Of a stretch of 64,000 nucleotides of DNA, positions 11,484-22,449 are shown piece by piece (position 1 is the stretch's first letter; every line of letters starts with the position of its first letter). The stretch lies in assembly GCA_963678705.1 (NCBI GenBank), contig OY783203.1, positions 62,001 through 126,000 of the forward strand, in the 5' to 3' direction. The notes under the pieces are model-generated. The model worked only from the letters and a program-made list of their open reading frames with translations, did no database searches and was not told the origin of the DNA. Source of the DNA: Panorpa germanica. Lineage: Eukaryota; Arthropoda; Insecta; Mecoptera; Panorpidae. Made by a program: the position numbers and the translations under genes.

Positions 11484-12870
11484 TTATAGAGTGCGTAATA
11501 AGTAACATATTTTAAAAGCATACAGTACGGAATATGATGTATTCATTTTTGTAATTCAATAACCTTTTGATTATATTCGGGGCAAAGCTAAACGCAAGTC
11601 TGCTGTGACCTCAGCGGCTGGACCACTTCTTTTGCAAGTACGAGTTGAGGTTCAAGTCCATTTTAATTTTTAATCTCTTTCGTATATACTTTTTATATTT
11701 TATAGTGTTCTTCTTTCTATTCTATTAATGTAATCTAATAACTTATATAATAACACAGACACAGTGAGATCGAGCGCACTTATAGAGACACTATAAATAT
11801 TACCAACATTATAGGGGTCCTATTTTATACATATTCTAAAAGAATTTAATCCTTAAAACGAAACTCTTGCTAATACAACAAGCATCTTCTCTCATTAGTG
11901 GAGATATAATTACGTATGTTAAGTAATAATATCTTAACATAAAAAGTTGAACTCGCAGAGGTCAACCGCCAGCATGAGACGACAGCGACTGCTAAAACAT
12001 CGCCTCTGATACTAGTATGTATGCATAAACTACTATCAGTTTATCCCCACCATTTGAATTAATTTAATTTACTTACACTAAAAATGTATTTATACCATAA
12101 AGATTTATTTCCGTCAGGAATGGAACAAAATACCACCAGACCACATTCGTGCAGCGTTTGAAGCTTTCTCAAATCTCAAATTCAATCAAAATGGATAAAA
12201 TCACAGCATTTTAAATTGGTTTATACTCAACACCCCTGTTTATACTCAATTTAAAGTATTCAAAGTAAATAATAAGTAAAGAAACCATGCGCTGAAACCA
12301 CTGGTCTATTAAATGCAGTAACAATGTAAATAAATGTATTGATTTAAACAAATAGCATAACCAATCTACCAATCTACCAATAATAGCATAACCAATCTAG
12401 TAGGAAGTGCAGTAATTTGCTTGAATTATATTGCTTCCGTTTTGTAGCAATATTATGTCAAATAAAAAATGTGCTATTCACTTATACTTATATTAGTTAC
12501 ATATTTGTTTAAAACATTTAATAAACAAACATAATCATGGCATAATATATTATATTTTTGAAAATTTATTGTTAGTTACTTTGTTAACTAATTGCAACTT
12601 ACTCTCCATTCTTAACTTCCGCATTCAATATTCAATAGTTGTAATTAGCACATGTTCGCACTTATTCTATTATCATTTAACAGATTACTAATCGTCTTGT
12701 GACACATGAATAATAGTGTGAAATAGTTATGTTGTTAACTGTTAACTGTTAGTTTACTGAGCTGAAAATACTAGTTCTAACATTTTCCCAAATAACCGTG
12801 ATTTGTGTGTACTTAATAATATAGCTTGTGTATAACACAGTAATTCATTAACTTGATTTCAATATGTATG

Positions 12871-12872
<2 letters not shown>

Positions 12873-12926
<54 letters not shown>

Positions 12927-12945
12927 TATATATAAATAATTTTGC
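12873..12945. repeat. (AT)n microsatellite
   Basis: About 70 bases of TA dinucleotides with a few AAAT interruptions at the right end. Confidence 0.95.
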
Positions 12946-14360
12946 AAGTAGGTACATAAAAATCACGTGAAATTGTGAGAATAGCTCACCCTATTGATTT
13001 TATCCAGCATTTGATATTTTATGCATATTTTATTTTACCTATTTTTAAAATATCTATTGTTATATTTTGGTACAGTCAAATTAGAAATTTTGTCAGTTTA
13101 TATTATACATGACAGAGTAATTCATATAGCAATTGTATGATGCCAAAGAAATGTATGGAAATTTAACAAGTTTGTGTTCATTTGAGAATAAAATTAACAA
13201 TAAATACATTACATTTTATTTTCATGTAGATACAAGTATTGTTAATGATATAATTAGTAATTATTATATTCAATTTGATTTTTAAATGCATGAAAATATA
13301 TTTATCAATTTACTTGTAAACGGAACTGTAACAATAGTGAAATCTTTTATCAAAAAGTTTCACCCTCGAATAATCGACTTTAGAAAATTTGTTTATTTAT
13401 GCATGCATGTGCTTTCATTATACGAATATATTCAATTTTTTTTAGATTTATAGAAAAAAATAACATCTGCTACTAAGAGAATCTATTGTTGTAATTTTTA
13501 CGGTAGAAGTTTAAATACAAAAGTAGTCAATTTTATGTTCTAAATAAAATATGCATAATTTGTATGGATTCAATCTTGTTTACATAATAATCGTGACTAA
13601 TTTTTTTTATATCGTAGTGTGTCTTTTTATACAAAATTTAATACGCCACTAGGTTAGATTGAATTTCAATCTGGAACATCTTTAAATAAAAACTATTACA
13701 TCAATATTGTTTAGAACTCTGTACAAATTATTTTAACCATAAGTAAAGTTATTTATTTATAATACATTTTATTTAATAATTAATTAAAATTAAAGCTTTT
13801 GCGTCTGATTTCAGACAGGAACATCGATGGGATTGTATTTAAATAAATATAAATATACTTACACGTATATTCGTCATGATATGATTAATACATATAATAA
13901 AATTGTGATATATTTGTAACACAGTCATACAAACTCATTAGAAACCAATTTTTTTGCTTCGACTAATTCATTTTAAAAGATTCTAAGAAAAATAACGATA
14001 CTTTCGCAACTCAATTAAATCAATTTCCCCACTGGTGCAACAATTTTTTCATCTATTTTCAAACTATTGTGTTTCACTATTTTAGAAAATGTATTATATT
14101 TATGTTCACAGCATATTGAAGCGATTTTTACATGCATATTCTCAGTCAGTTTGTTCTGTGTGTTGTAAATTTAAAATACACTCATTGCAATAATAGTGCT
14201 GATTGTGCTGATTGTGCTTACATAAACTGTTACACTCCAGAAGTGCAGAAAAGGCATCCTAGTTGTTAATTTATTTCCGAAGTCGATAAAGTTCACACAA
14301 AGTTTAAGTTACATTTCGTAATAAATAAAATAAATAAATTGCAAAATAGATCTGGTACGG

Positions 14361-14405
14361 AATGGCTTGGAATGGCTTGGAATGACTTGGAATGACTTGG
14401 AATGA
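14361..14405. repeat. 10-bp tandem repeat (AATGGCTTGG)
   Basis: Four and a half tandem copies of AATGGCTTGG. The last two full copies share a G-to-A change (AATGACTTGG), which suggests stepwise duplication. Confidence 0.9.
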
Positions 14406-14560
14406 ACTGTAACTAATTGCCAATAGCGAATACAAATGATATTTGACGTCGTAGTTAAATTATATAAGGAACGCGCCTTATCGTGTTTGATTTAATATCA
14501 CTGACTCGGAGTTGAAATCAAATAAAACAATACATAGTATGGTGCAGTAGTATACTATTG

Positions 14561-14592
14561 GATGTTGCATTGATGTTGCATTGATGTTGCAT
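14561..14592. repeat. 11-bp tandem repeat (GATGTTGCATT)
   Basis: Three tandem copies of GATGTTGCATT, ending in ATCAG. Confidence 0.9.
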
Positions 14593-16735
14593 CAGTGGGA
14601 ACAGAACAACAGACACAAAGTTATATTGGTGTACATTGATTTGTTTTTGATTGATCATTTTAATTCAGTCAATTCAACTGTTTCAAGTAAACTAGATTAA
14701 AACATTAAGCAGGTAAAAAAAAATATTTTAGATCTGTTAATTTAAAACTTATACAAAGTGAACACAACATTTAAAAAATCGATAGCGAAAATTGAATTGA
14801 TTATTTTATGAGATTTTACCAACTGTGATCATTTATAACTAAATTAATTTCCAGATTCTTATAAATTGAACCCGAAAACAATACTCTTTTTATATAGCTC
14901 TTAAAGACTATCCACACTTACCATGAACGTCTTAACGTCTTGGCCTTAAATGTCCATCTTAAATCTAAATCTAATAATTATTCTACCCGTATCAGTTCCT
15001 TGTACAAACTTATTGTCGCTTTTTTACTTAAAAATAGAAAAACAAATTATAATGCGAGGTATTTGAGTTTTCTTTACTTTCAAAGTGCAACAATACATTT
15101 TGTACAAATTTAAAATGAGTATTTTTTTCGGAGTATCAATAAAATATCAATCTAACCTAGTAATAATTTAGTTTTTTTTTAGTTTTAGAAACACGTTTTA
15201 AAGATTAAATGGTAATTATTTTATATTAATTTTTTTTTACACCTAAAATTATAATTTTAAATACAAACATGAAATACCAATATGTTTAAAAATTCTTCAT
15301 CATATATATATATCACCCGTTTTTAATATTATATATATGAAATATGAAATATATTATTATTTTAATTTAGAGCACTAAATTTGTAATTTTTAAAAAACTT
15401 TTTTGTGCATATAAAAAATACCGTAGTCGGTCTTAGACCTAGGTAGATTTCGTTGGAATTACTCTAATAATTTACATTTTTTCAAAGTTCACCTTGAAGT
15501 TATCATCTATACAAACTTGTCACCTGTTGGATGGATAACTTACAAGATGGTAACTACGATGGTACGGTGATTCAACTACGGTGAGCCAGTCAAGAAGTCA
15601 TTATTCTATATGGCTCTTATAAATTGATAAAGTTGACTAATTTAATTAATTAGTAACAATGATATAGAAGATATTGTTAATTATTACAAGAGACAAAACC
15701 ATGTGATCCTCACCAATATTGCTACGAATATCTCTGTTCTACAACAGAGATAAGATTACTGATACCAGGATACTGAGATCTGTATCTGACTGCACTAACA
15801 TGATCCGCCTAACATTGATGATCTGATAAAAAACCAGAATTCCAAGTAACCCATGTTCTATTATAGTGTTCGTTTTAAAATAGACAAAAGAAAACAAAAT
15901 CAAGTAAGATTGGTCAAGAAAGTTGCATTAATAAATTGCGGCATTAAGACGTGTAAAATATGAAACAAGTGGATTGTGCCAGATCTATTGAATTTCAAAT
16001 TAATCTTTCAAAAAGATGTAGTTATATTTCCATGCTATCTACAAAAATGTTCTTACAATAAAGGTTAGATCAAATGAATAAGAAGATGTGTCTAAGATAA
16101 TAATCCTTCCTTAAGAAAACGTAGGAAATGATTATAACTGGAAGGTAACGTATGATTCGATACAAAAATAGGATCTCAGTAATGTACAGGTACATTAACA
16201 GCTAACACTTGCTATCTTAAACGTAAGAGTAATTCCAATTGAAGACAACCTAGACATATTAATTCCGTTAACTATATTTGATATACTGACCCTGAGAGGG
16301 CTCAGGCCATGATTGCCCCCAGAATCTACAACCTAAAAACTATATCGATTAAAATGGTCAACAGAACTATTTTATATATTTTAAAAATGTATCAACACTC
16401 CTTATATAGTTTTTTTTATAATATAATAATAATTTAGTTGATTAATGCATTTTTTGCGTGTTTTTTAATCTTTGGGTTAGTTGCTAAGGCACACAGCTAC
16501 ACACAATGATGAACCAACACTCGACGTCCGTACACTGAATAAATATATAATAAAATACGTTGTCGAAAAGTGTCGTTCATATTTTATGTGTTTTTTATAA
16601 TATATCAGCAATAACCACTGCAACGTAGAGTTTAAATCAGAATAAATTAAATGTTTGTACTTTACATTTTTCTTTTGAGATAGGAACAATTTAATTGTAC
16701 GTAAAGTATTTTTATACGTATATATAAATATATGT

Positions 16736-16736
<1 letters not shown>

Positions 16737-16807
<71 letters not shown>
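16737..16807. repeat. (AT)n microsatellite
   Basis: About 70 bases of uninterrupted AT dinucleotides. Confidence 0.95.
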
Positions 16808-16810
<3 letters not shown>

Positions 16811-16917
16811 AAAATCTTGAGTTATTCTTACTATACATAAACCGATTGATAGATAACAAGTGAACTGTCAGGTCTAATCCGTCATTTTTGGCGGTTAAAG
16901 GCTAAAGGTCAATCAAG

Positions 16918-16940
16918 TCGTCTGTCGTCTGTCGTCTGTC
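16918..16940. repeat. (TCGTCTG)3 minisatellite
   Basis: Three tandem TCGTCTG heptamers in a locally GC-richer patch (16860-16975). Confidence 0.85.
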
Positions 16941-17164
16941 ATTCGGTTTTTGCACGGTGCTAGTCACTCCATATTATATGACTAATGATATAAATAAATA
17001 CAACTTAATGCTAAGACTATTTGATTGAGGTAGTTAAGTTTTAACTTTTTCATTAGTAGTTAATAAAACCTACGGTTTATACTCTTATTTAAATATATGT
17101 TACTGTTAAATGTTGAACACCTTCAAAGGTTGTTTTTAATTACCTTATGAATTCTCTCTCTATT

Positions 17165-17214
17165 GAACTCTTGAACTCTTGAACTCTTGAACTCTCGAAC
17201 TCTCGAACTCTTGA
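17165..17214. repeat. 8-bp tandem repeat (GAACTCTT)6
   Basis: Six tandem copies of GAACTCTT or GAACTCTC. Two adjacent copies share the same T-to-C change. Confidence 0.9.
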
Positions 17215-17841
17215 ATTGTCGCCTAATTTAAGTTGTACTTTATTTGTTTGTATTTGCCCTGAGTTTGATTTGTTTGTGTATGAGTTTGTTGTTGAGTTCT
17301 TAGTTCTTTAATTCAAGTTCGAATTCGAGTTCATTTTTTAAATTTTATTTCCAGTTACTAGGAAACTAAGTAATTCTAAAGTGTTCTATATTAAAAAAAG
17401 CAAAGCTATGTTTAAAATATATATATCGAGAAATATTTAGGAACTTTAAATCCAATCACCTATTTAGATTTTTTTTATATATATAAATATAAGTCTATAA
17501 CATTTTTGCTCTCGATATTTCGAAATCTAATTTCGAATTCGAAGTCGAAAATTTAACGGATTTTATAAATTCACTCAGTCTATCCGTTAATTTTTTTATA
17601 AAAAATATTTACGAACATGTTTCCTTAAAAACAATCTTCGAATAATTTAAAATTTGCATTTTCTTTAAATTTCTCTACACATACAAATTTTTGCGTAAAT
17701 ATTTTTTCATTGTTTTAACATAAATAAATCACAGATTTCTCCTAATTATTTGTAAATAATTCAATTTTTCCGCTTGTAATTTATTTTTGATCATTTAGCA
17801 TAATAATCGAATTCACAAATTTAACCTTGTACTTTATTCTC

Positions 17842-17847
17842 TTTATT
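17842..17847 (-). terminator. Possible polyadenylation signal of the zinc-finger gene
   Basis: AATAAA on the minus strand, about 330 bases past the stop codon, with a second AATAAA-like hexamer about 10 bases further upstream. This is the first convincing pair downstream of the gene. The position is inferred only from the hexamer. Confidence 0.35.
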
Positions 17848-18002
17848 TGTATGTGTAAATCCCAAACTCCAATTAAAATGTAATGACCAAAATTTAGTAC
17901 AACCGTTATTTTTGTGAATTCTATTGTTTTGTTTGCTATTGTTGTAAAATACTCAACATATTACATTAAAGTGAAATATTGAATAATATGTGAAGTAGAC
18001 AC

Positions 18003-18037
18003 CATACTCCATACACCATACACCATACACCATACAG
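18003..18037. repeat. (ACACCAT)n minisatellite
   Basis: Four or five tandem copies of a CCATACA heptamer lie next to the GC-rich patch after the zinc-finger stop codon. Confidence 0.85.
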
Positions 18038-18176
18038 TAGCCGACCTGCTTCCTCGAGTTTCCCCTGTTCCTGGGAGTATCTGATCTCCTCCGTCAGAGA
18101 TGTCATCGTGTATACACCCCCAAGGACTGGTGCCGAACGTGAGGAGGACGTTTGGACCGAATTACAAGATTGGATA

Positions 18177-21100
18177 TTAGATGGGGGTTAGGTTAAATGT
18201 TACACTAGTTTTGTTGTTGATCTTCTCCACCACGGGGAGGTATATAACTGCCGGAAGAATAGTTTGTCCCTGTTTTATGGCAATATTCAACTTTTTACTT
18301 TCTTGTGAATTTGTAATATCTTCCGGTTGCTTTATTGAATCTCTATCGGTGTTATTTCCTTTCGGTGAATCATCCTTTTGATCACCATCTTGACTTTTAT
18401 ATATTTTATGTTTTTTTATTTGCATTTCATCATTTTTGTCTTTGTACCTTAATATATCATTTGTGTTTTTTTCCCTACTGTATTTTCTTTCACAGAATTC
18501 TTCGAGTATAAAAGCTTGCATTAAATACTTTCTATTTAATTTATCTTCATCCGGCAATGCATATGTTGCTACTAGATTAAAATTGTCTGCTGCAGACCTT
18601 AAGGCTGTTTTAGGATTTAAATTGTCTTCTGAAAGGTTTGGGGTAACTGCAGGAGATGGTCGATTCACAGAAGGAGGACTTCCTAAGGTTTCCAAAGGGG
18701 TAACTATGTCCGATATTGTATTAATGGAAGTAATTTGTCCCATATTTGACCCACACACTCCATTGTTGGTATGGGATCGCTCATGCACGAACAATAAAGC
18801 TAAAATGGGAGAGCTAAACTCACAGTAATTACATTTGTACGTTTTAGAAGGCCCTCCATCAAAAATATTTGATACAAGTGGCATTGTCATATTTTGTACA
18901 TTGTCATGTGGAATTTTTAGAGTCGTTTTATCATAATTTGAATTTGAATTTGAATTAGAACAGTCAATAGGGATGTTACTGTCAGAATTGCTGGAATCCA
19001 CTTTCTGTAAATTTTCCAGTTTTGTTCCGTGATCATTTATCAAATGTGCTCGTAGCCACTTTGTACTGCGAAATCTTCTGCTACATATTTGGCAAACTTC
19101 GTTAAAATGTGTAAAATATCTTTGACTAAAATCAACAATATTGGTTTTTAAAGGGCTTAATTCTGCTGAATTAGATCTCGGTGGTGGTATACTCGGCGGT
19201 GGGGGCTTCGGGATAGGTGTTTGTGTTTCACTTTTAGTTGAAGCAAAATCAAATACTGTTTTACTCAGGTCAATTAAGTTTTGTGCATATGGTTTTCGTA
19301 AATCCATTAAATCTTGTTTTAAAGGTTCCGGCGGCTTTATCAAAGGGCTAGCAGTTTCTTGTACTTGATTTGTAAATATTTCAGGTTCTCCATTATTTCT
19401 AGCTAGAACAGATCCATGACTAAAACTTGAATTTTGTGATATTCCTAAGCTTTGATTAAAATTAACACTGGATGGAAATATTCCAGAGCCCTGACCCATA
19501 TTTGAATTCTCCTCAAATATTCCATGAGTATTCTGCTTGTGTACTTTAAGAAAATATTTACTACACAACTCTTTCTGACAAATATCACAAATAACTCCAC
19601 CAATTTTAAATTCATTATTTATTTGTATCCCATGCATTTTTTCCATGTGTGTTTTCATAAAATATTTATTACATAATTGCTTGTTACATATTTCGCAAAA
19701 ACTGTTAGTAATACTGAAATTCTTTTGAGACAAATTAGGAGTTGTTGCCATGCTTATCATCTGTTTTTCAGGAGTTTTATGCATTTCGTCGTAATTTTGC
19801 GGGTATAGGATGTCGTTTCTTTTCAAATCCTCATATAGTTCACTATTACAAGCTTCTTTCTGAGTGAGCCTTTCTTCCATGTCTATCTTTACGTCTAAAT
19901 CATCATATTCTTCCAGCTTATTAACATTCTCATTTTTATCAACAGCATGTGTTGCCATATGCAGCTGCAAACTAGCTTCATCTTTCATCTGTTTACCACA
20001 GCATCCACATGATAATTGTGTATTTTTGTTTTGCAAATTATTCAATTGTAATATCATACTTTGCAGTTTTTGTAGGTCTTTACATAAATCTTGTGATGTA
20101 GATGATATATCACTTTTTGGTGAAATTCGTTCATTCACATCTTCAGGCTTTCGTAAAAAATCGATCTCGGCACTTTTCATCTTTAGATCTATATTTTCTT
20201 TAATACTATCAATATCATGTACATTTGTCTTTACTTTACTCGAATCATGGTGCTTATCAATCGGTGGTAGCGGTGAACTGTTATTATAATCTTCACATCT
20301 ATCTTCAAATGATAATGTATCATCATGTAAGTGTAAATGAGGCGTTTTAAGCCTATCTTCCATTATTAAATTTAAGGGACTCGTTTGTGCTTGACCAGAG
20401 GGTCTCCGCTCGTCTTTAGAACTGCTGTCATCTGGTATTAATATGCCATGTCGTTTAAACTTATGTGTTCTTAAAAAATATTTATTGCAATATTCTTTAC
20501 AACATAGCTCACAGAAAGCCTCTGTATTTAAAACTCCTAATTTTTTTAATTCCAATGGAGCAAAACCACAGTTTTTTGCTAATTGACAGGAATTTGGTGA
20601 TAACTTCCTCGGAAACATAAGTTCTCTATTTTCTACGTTTATTTCATCCAAATATTGAGGACTTCTGCTGCTTTTATCGAGTACGGATAATTTGAGGCCA
20701 GGAGACAATTGCTTTTCATCCATTTTTGTAGTTTTTATTTCTAACGGTTGTTCTACACTTTGTTCCATTCCATGTTCCTCAATTGCGTGGTGCCGCAAAA
20801 AAAATATATTTGGAAATTTTCTCATACAGATGTCGCAGTTCATCTCTGGATTTTTAAATAATTGATTATCATTTCCAATGATTGTACTTACAGATAGCTT
20901 TGACACCAAGTTTGGTAGTAAAGTGTCGTCAGTTTTTTCAGGGACAGTATTTTGGGATTGAGATAACTTTCCGGAAAATTGATTCATTATTAAATTTAAG
21001 CTATTTTCTTGCGGAATGCCATCTGATTTATGTAATTTTGCAAGTGGATTAAATAAAAGTCCAGGGTCCCCCGCAGATATATTTTCATATATACCGTGCT

Positions 21101-22046
21101 TGTTCGCTTTATGTGTTTTCAAGAAATATTTGTTACAAAATTCTTTATGACATAAGTTACAGTATGCTTCCGGATTAAATATTCGAACAGGTGGATTTGC
21201 AGGCATATTAGTAATAAAAGGTAAGAAGTTTCCGTCTGCCAAAAATCCATTTTTTGGGAGAAAGTGATTTTTTTGTAAAAAATTATTGTCCGGGAAAATA
21301 TTGAAAGGTAACATTGGAAACCATTCATCTCTCATACCTGATAGTTGTGGTGTGGAATCCTCCTTTTTATTTTCATTTTCTTCTACTGATTCCGTTTTAA
21401 TTTCTTTGTTAATGAAGTCGACGGATTTTAAGTTGTCATTCATATTGGACGAAGTAGGTACCGGCCCCGGCCCCGGCCCCGGCCCCGGCCCCGGCACCGG
21501 CATTCCCTCTTTTACAATACTGTGCTGAAAGCTCTCTCGATTCTCTTTGTTGGAAAATGCAATAATATCGTCAAGTGGCTCCATCCCAAAAAGAGGTATT
21601 AGTTTAGATCCGTTTCTAACGTCACTTTCCTTGGCAGTAGTCTCTTGCAAGTTTTCACGTTTATCTTCAAATTCAAATAAATTTGATACACGTATTGGAG
21701 TTGCTTGCTTTCGCCGCTTTTTATTTTCGTTCTGAGTGTTGATAAAATCCTCTTTTAATAAATTCATTGCAGGGTGCGCAAATAGGTCGTCGTCAGGAAG
21801 AGCTGGAGATTCTACTTTAAAAGGAACTGTCGCCGTAAATAGTGGTGCGTCGTAATCAAATTTTCTTTTTTTGTCATTTTTTGTTGTTATATCTTGAGAA
21901 ATAGATTTAGGAATATTCACAAAGGGATTGGGATAGTCATCTATGGACGGTGTCGGTGTACGTGCTATGTCTGGATGAAGTCTTGTTGGAGGAATTGGGA
22001 AAGTAGGGGATTCGTCACTCACGTCCTCTGGGTTTGTGTCCGACAT
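18177..22046 (-). CDS. MEP-1: Eight-finger C2H2 zinc-finger nuclear protein, probably MEP-1 family
   Basis: An uninterrupted 1289-residue frame from ATG 22046-22044 to TAA at 18179-18177. Eight C2H2 fingers, all C-X2-C-X12-H-X3/4-H, have these ligands: C296/C299/H312/H317, C404/C407/H420/H425, C512/C515/H528/H533, C680/C683/H696/H700, C784/C787/H800/H805, C820/C823/H836/H841, C985/C988/H1001/H1006 and C1072/C1075/H1088/H1092. Fingers 1, 3, 5 and 6 share the core CNKYF(L/M)(K/R)TH...HGI. They are widely spaced rather than in a DNA-reading tandem. Basic KKRK (59-62) and KKRRK (109-113) are likely nuclear signals. The rest is low-complexity, including Gly-Pro repeats (184-198), a proline tract (945-957) and SNSNSN (1030-1036). 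The finger wording recalls insect MOG-interacting and ectopic P-granules protein 1, a partner of Mi-2 in transcriptional repression; that identity is from memory (about 60% sure). Gene and zinc fingers are certain. The mRNA appears to carry a 5' intron. Confidence 0.92.
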   Translation of the reverse strand: MSDTNPEDVSDESPTFPIPPTRLHPDIARTPTPSIDDYPNPFVNIPKSISQDITTKNDKKRKFDYDAPLFTATVPFKVESPALPDDDLFAHPAMNLLKEDFINTQNENKKRRKQATPIRVSNLFEFEDKRENLQETTAKESDVRNGSKLIPLFGMEPLDDIIAFSNKENRESFQHSIVKEGMPVPGPGPGPGPGPVPTSSNMNDNLKSVDFINKEIKTESVEENENKKEDSTPQLSGMRDEWFPMLPFNIFPDNNFLQKNHFLPKNGFLADGNFLPFITNMPANPPVRIFNPEAYCNLCHKEFCNKYFLKTHKANKHGIYENISAGDPGLLFNPLAKLHKSDGIPQENSLNLIMNQFSGKLSQSQNTVPEKTDDTLLPNLVSKLSVSTIIGNDNQLFKNPEMNCDICMRKFPNIFFLRHHAIEEHGMEQSVEQPLEIKTTKMDEKQLSPGLKLSVLDKSSRSPQYLDEINVENRELMFPRKLSPNSCQLAKNCGFAPLELKKLGVLNTEAFCELCCKEYCNKYFLRTHKFKRHGILIPDDSSSKDERRPSGQAQTSPLNLIMEDRLKTPHLHLHDDTLSFEDRCEDYNNSSPLPPIDKHHDSSKVKTNVHDIDSIKENIDLKMKSAEIDFLRKPEDVNERISPKSDISSTSQDLCKDLQKLQSMILQLNNLQNKNTQLSCGCCGKQMKDEASLQLHMATHAVDKNENVNKLEEYDDLDVKIDMEERLTQKEACNSELYEDLKRNDILYPQNYDEMHKTPEKQMISMATTPNLSQKNFSITNSFCEICNKQLCNKYFMKTHMEKMHGIQINNEFKIGGVICDICQKELCSKYFLKVHKQNTHGIFEENSNMGQGSGIFPSSVNFNQSLGISQNSSFSHGSVLARNNGEPEIFTNQVQETASPLIKPPEPLKQDLMDLRKPYAQNLIDLSKTVFDFASTKSETQTPIPKPPPPSIPPPRSNSAELSPLKTNIVDFSQRYFTHFNEVCQICSRRFRSTKWLRAHLINDHGTKLENLQKVDSSNSDSNIPIDCSNSNSNSNYDKTTLKIPHDNVQNMTMPLVSNIFDGGPSKTYKCNYCEFSSPILALLFVHERSHTNNGVCGSNMGQITSINTISDIVTPLETLGSPPSVNRPSPAVTPNLSEDNLNPKTALRSAADNFNLVATYALPDEDKLNRKYLMQAFILEEFCERKYSREKNTNDILRYKDKNDEMQIKKHKIYKSQDGDQKDDSPKGNNTDRDSIKQPEDITNSQESKKLNIAIKQGQTILPAVIYLPVVEKINNKTSVTFNLTPI
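18940..18962. repeat. In-frame hexamer repeat coding Ser-Asn
   Basis: A GAATTT-type hexamer, repeated about three and a half times, encodes Asn-Ser repeats around residues 1030-1037 of the zinc-finger protein. Confidence 0.8.
21463..21498 (-). repeat. Coding GGGGCC hexanucleotide repeat (Gly-Pro)
   Basis: Five perfect GGCCCC units on the plus strand and one variant (GGCACC) read GGGGCC on the coding strand. They encode alternating Pro-Gly at residues 184-196 of the zinc-finger protein. The tract is strikingly GC-pure in an AT-rich gene and could form a G-quadruplex on the coding strand. Confidence 0.95.
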
Positions 22047-22050
22047 TTTT

Positions 22051-22172
22051 CTGAAACAATAAGAATTACTTTATTAATGTTAAATAAAATAGCCTTATAA
22101 ATGACAATAGCAGTTGCATACATCTCGTTAAGTACACTTAAATATATTTAAGTTAAATTATAAAAAGTTTAC
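22051..22172 (-). other. 122-bp 5' intron of the zinc-finger gene
   Basis: On the minus strand a consensus donor AATAG|GTAAAC lies at 22173/22172. A clear acceptor TTCTTATTGTTTCAG ends at 22051, four bases before the annotated ATG. An A-rich branch region fits. Splicing is inferred from the sites alone. Confidence 0.6.
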
Positions 22173-22290
22173 CTATTACACAACATTTTTCAAGTTCAAG
22201 TCACAATATAACGGTAACGGTAACGGTAACGGTAACGGTAAGGTTACAAAACAAAAGCCATCTTTCGATATACTCGTAAATTTACATTGT
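22173..22290 (-). promoter_or_regulatory. Putative 5' exon with uORF and hexanucleotide repeat
   Basis: This is the leader exon upstream of the 5' intron; its 5' end is a guess. It contains a six-codon upstream frame at 22261-22244 (ATG GCT TTT GTT TTG TAA), then (GTTACC)4 plus a variant at 22242-22213. Another ATG at 22186-22184 reads TTG TGT AAT AG up to the donor. After splicing, this ATG is in frame with the main ATG and would add MLCNRK to the N terminus. Either ATG could start the protein. Confidence 0.45.
22213..22242. repeat. (GGTAAC)n hexamer repeat
   Basis: Four perfect GGTAAC units followed by GGTAAG, within the putative 5' leader of the zinc-finger gene. Confidence 0.9.
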
Positions 22291-22449
22291 CAGACTTTAA
22301 ACCTTTCTATGCAAGAATATATCAAAAATAAGGCAGAAAATCTTATTACACATTTATAAACAGGGATGTGACTATTTCAAAAATATGGCTCCGTAACTTT
22401 ATGAATATAAAACCAAAAACTAAAAACCCCACGTACATTAGTACCACGT

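Larger units (their letters stand above)
7041..17820. other. Gene-free intergenic region between nes and the zinc-finger gene
   Basis: About 10.8 kb of AT-rich DNA without a credible exon: the open frames here are short, low-complexity and lack family resemblance. It contains an R1 copy (8380-8830), a SINE remnant (10490-10680), short minisatellites (11459, 14361, 14561, 16918, 17165) and AT runs (12873, 16737). The rest, including 8830-10490 and 14600-16730, shows nothing I can name. Confidence 0.7.

Noticed and set aside
16662-16859. Ile-Tyr repeat frames at 16662-16859 and 41677-41923
   Set aside because: These are translations of (AT)n microsatellites.
21119-21528. Frames antisense to or shifted within the zinc-finger gene (for example 18436-18828, 19864-20289, 21286-21528)
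   Set aside because: They are shadows of the 1289-residue coding frame and lack their own features.
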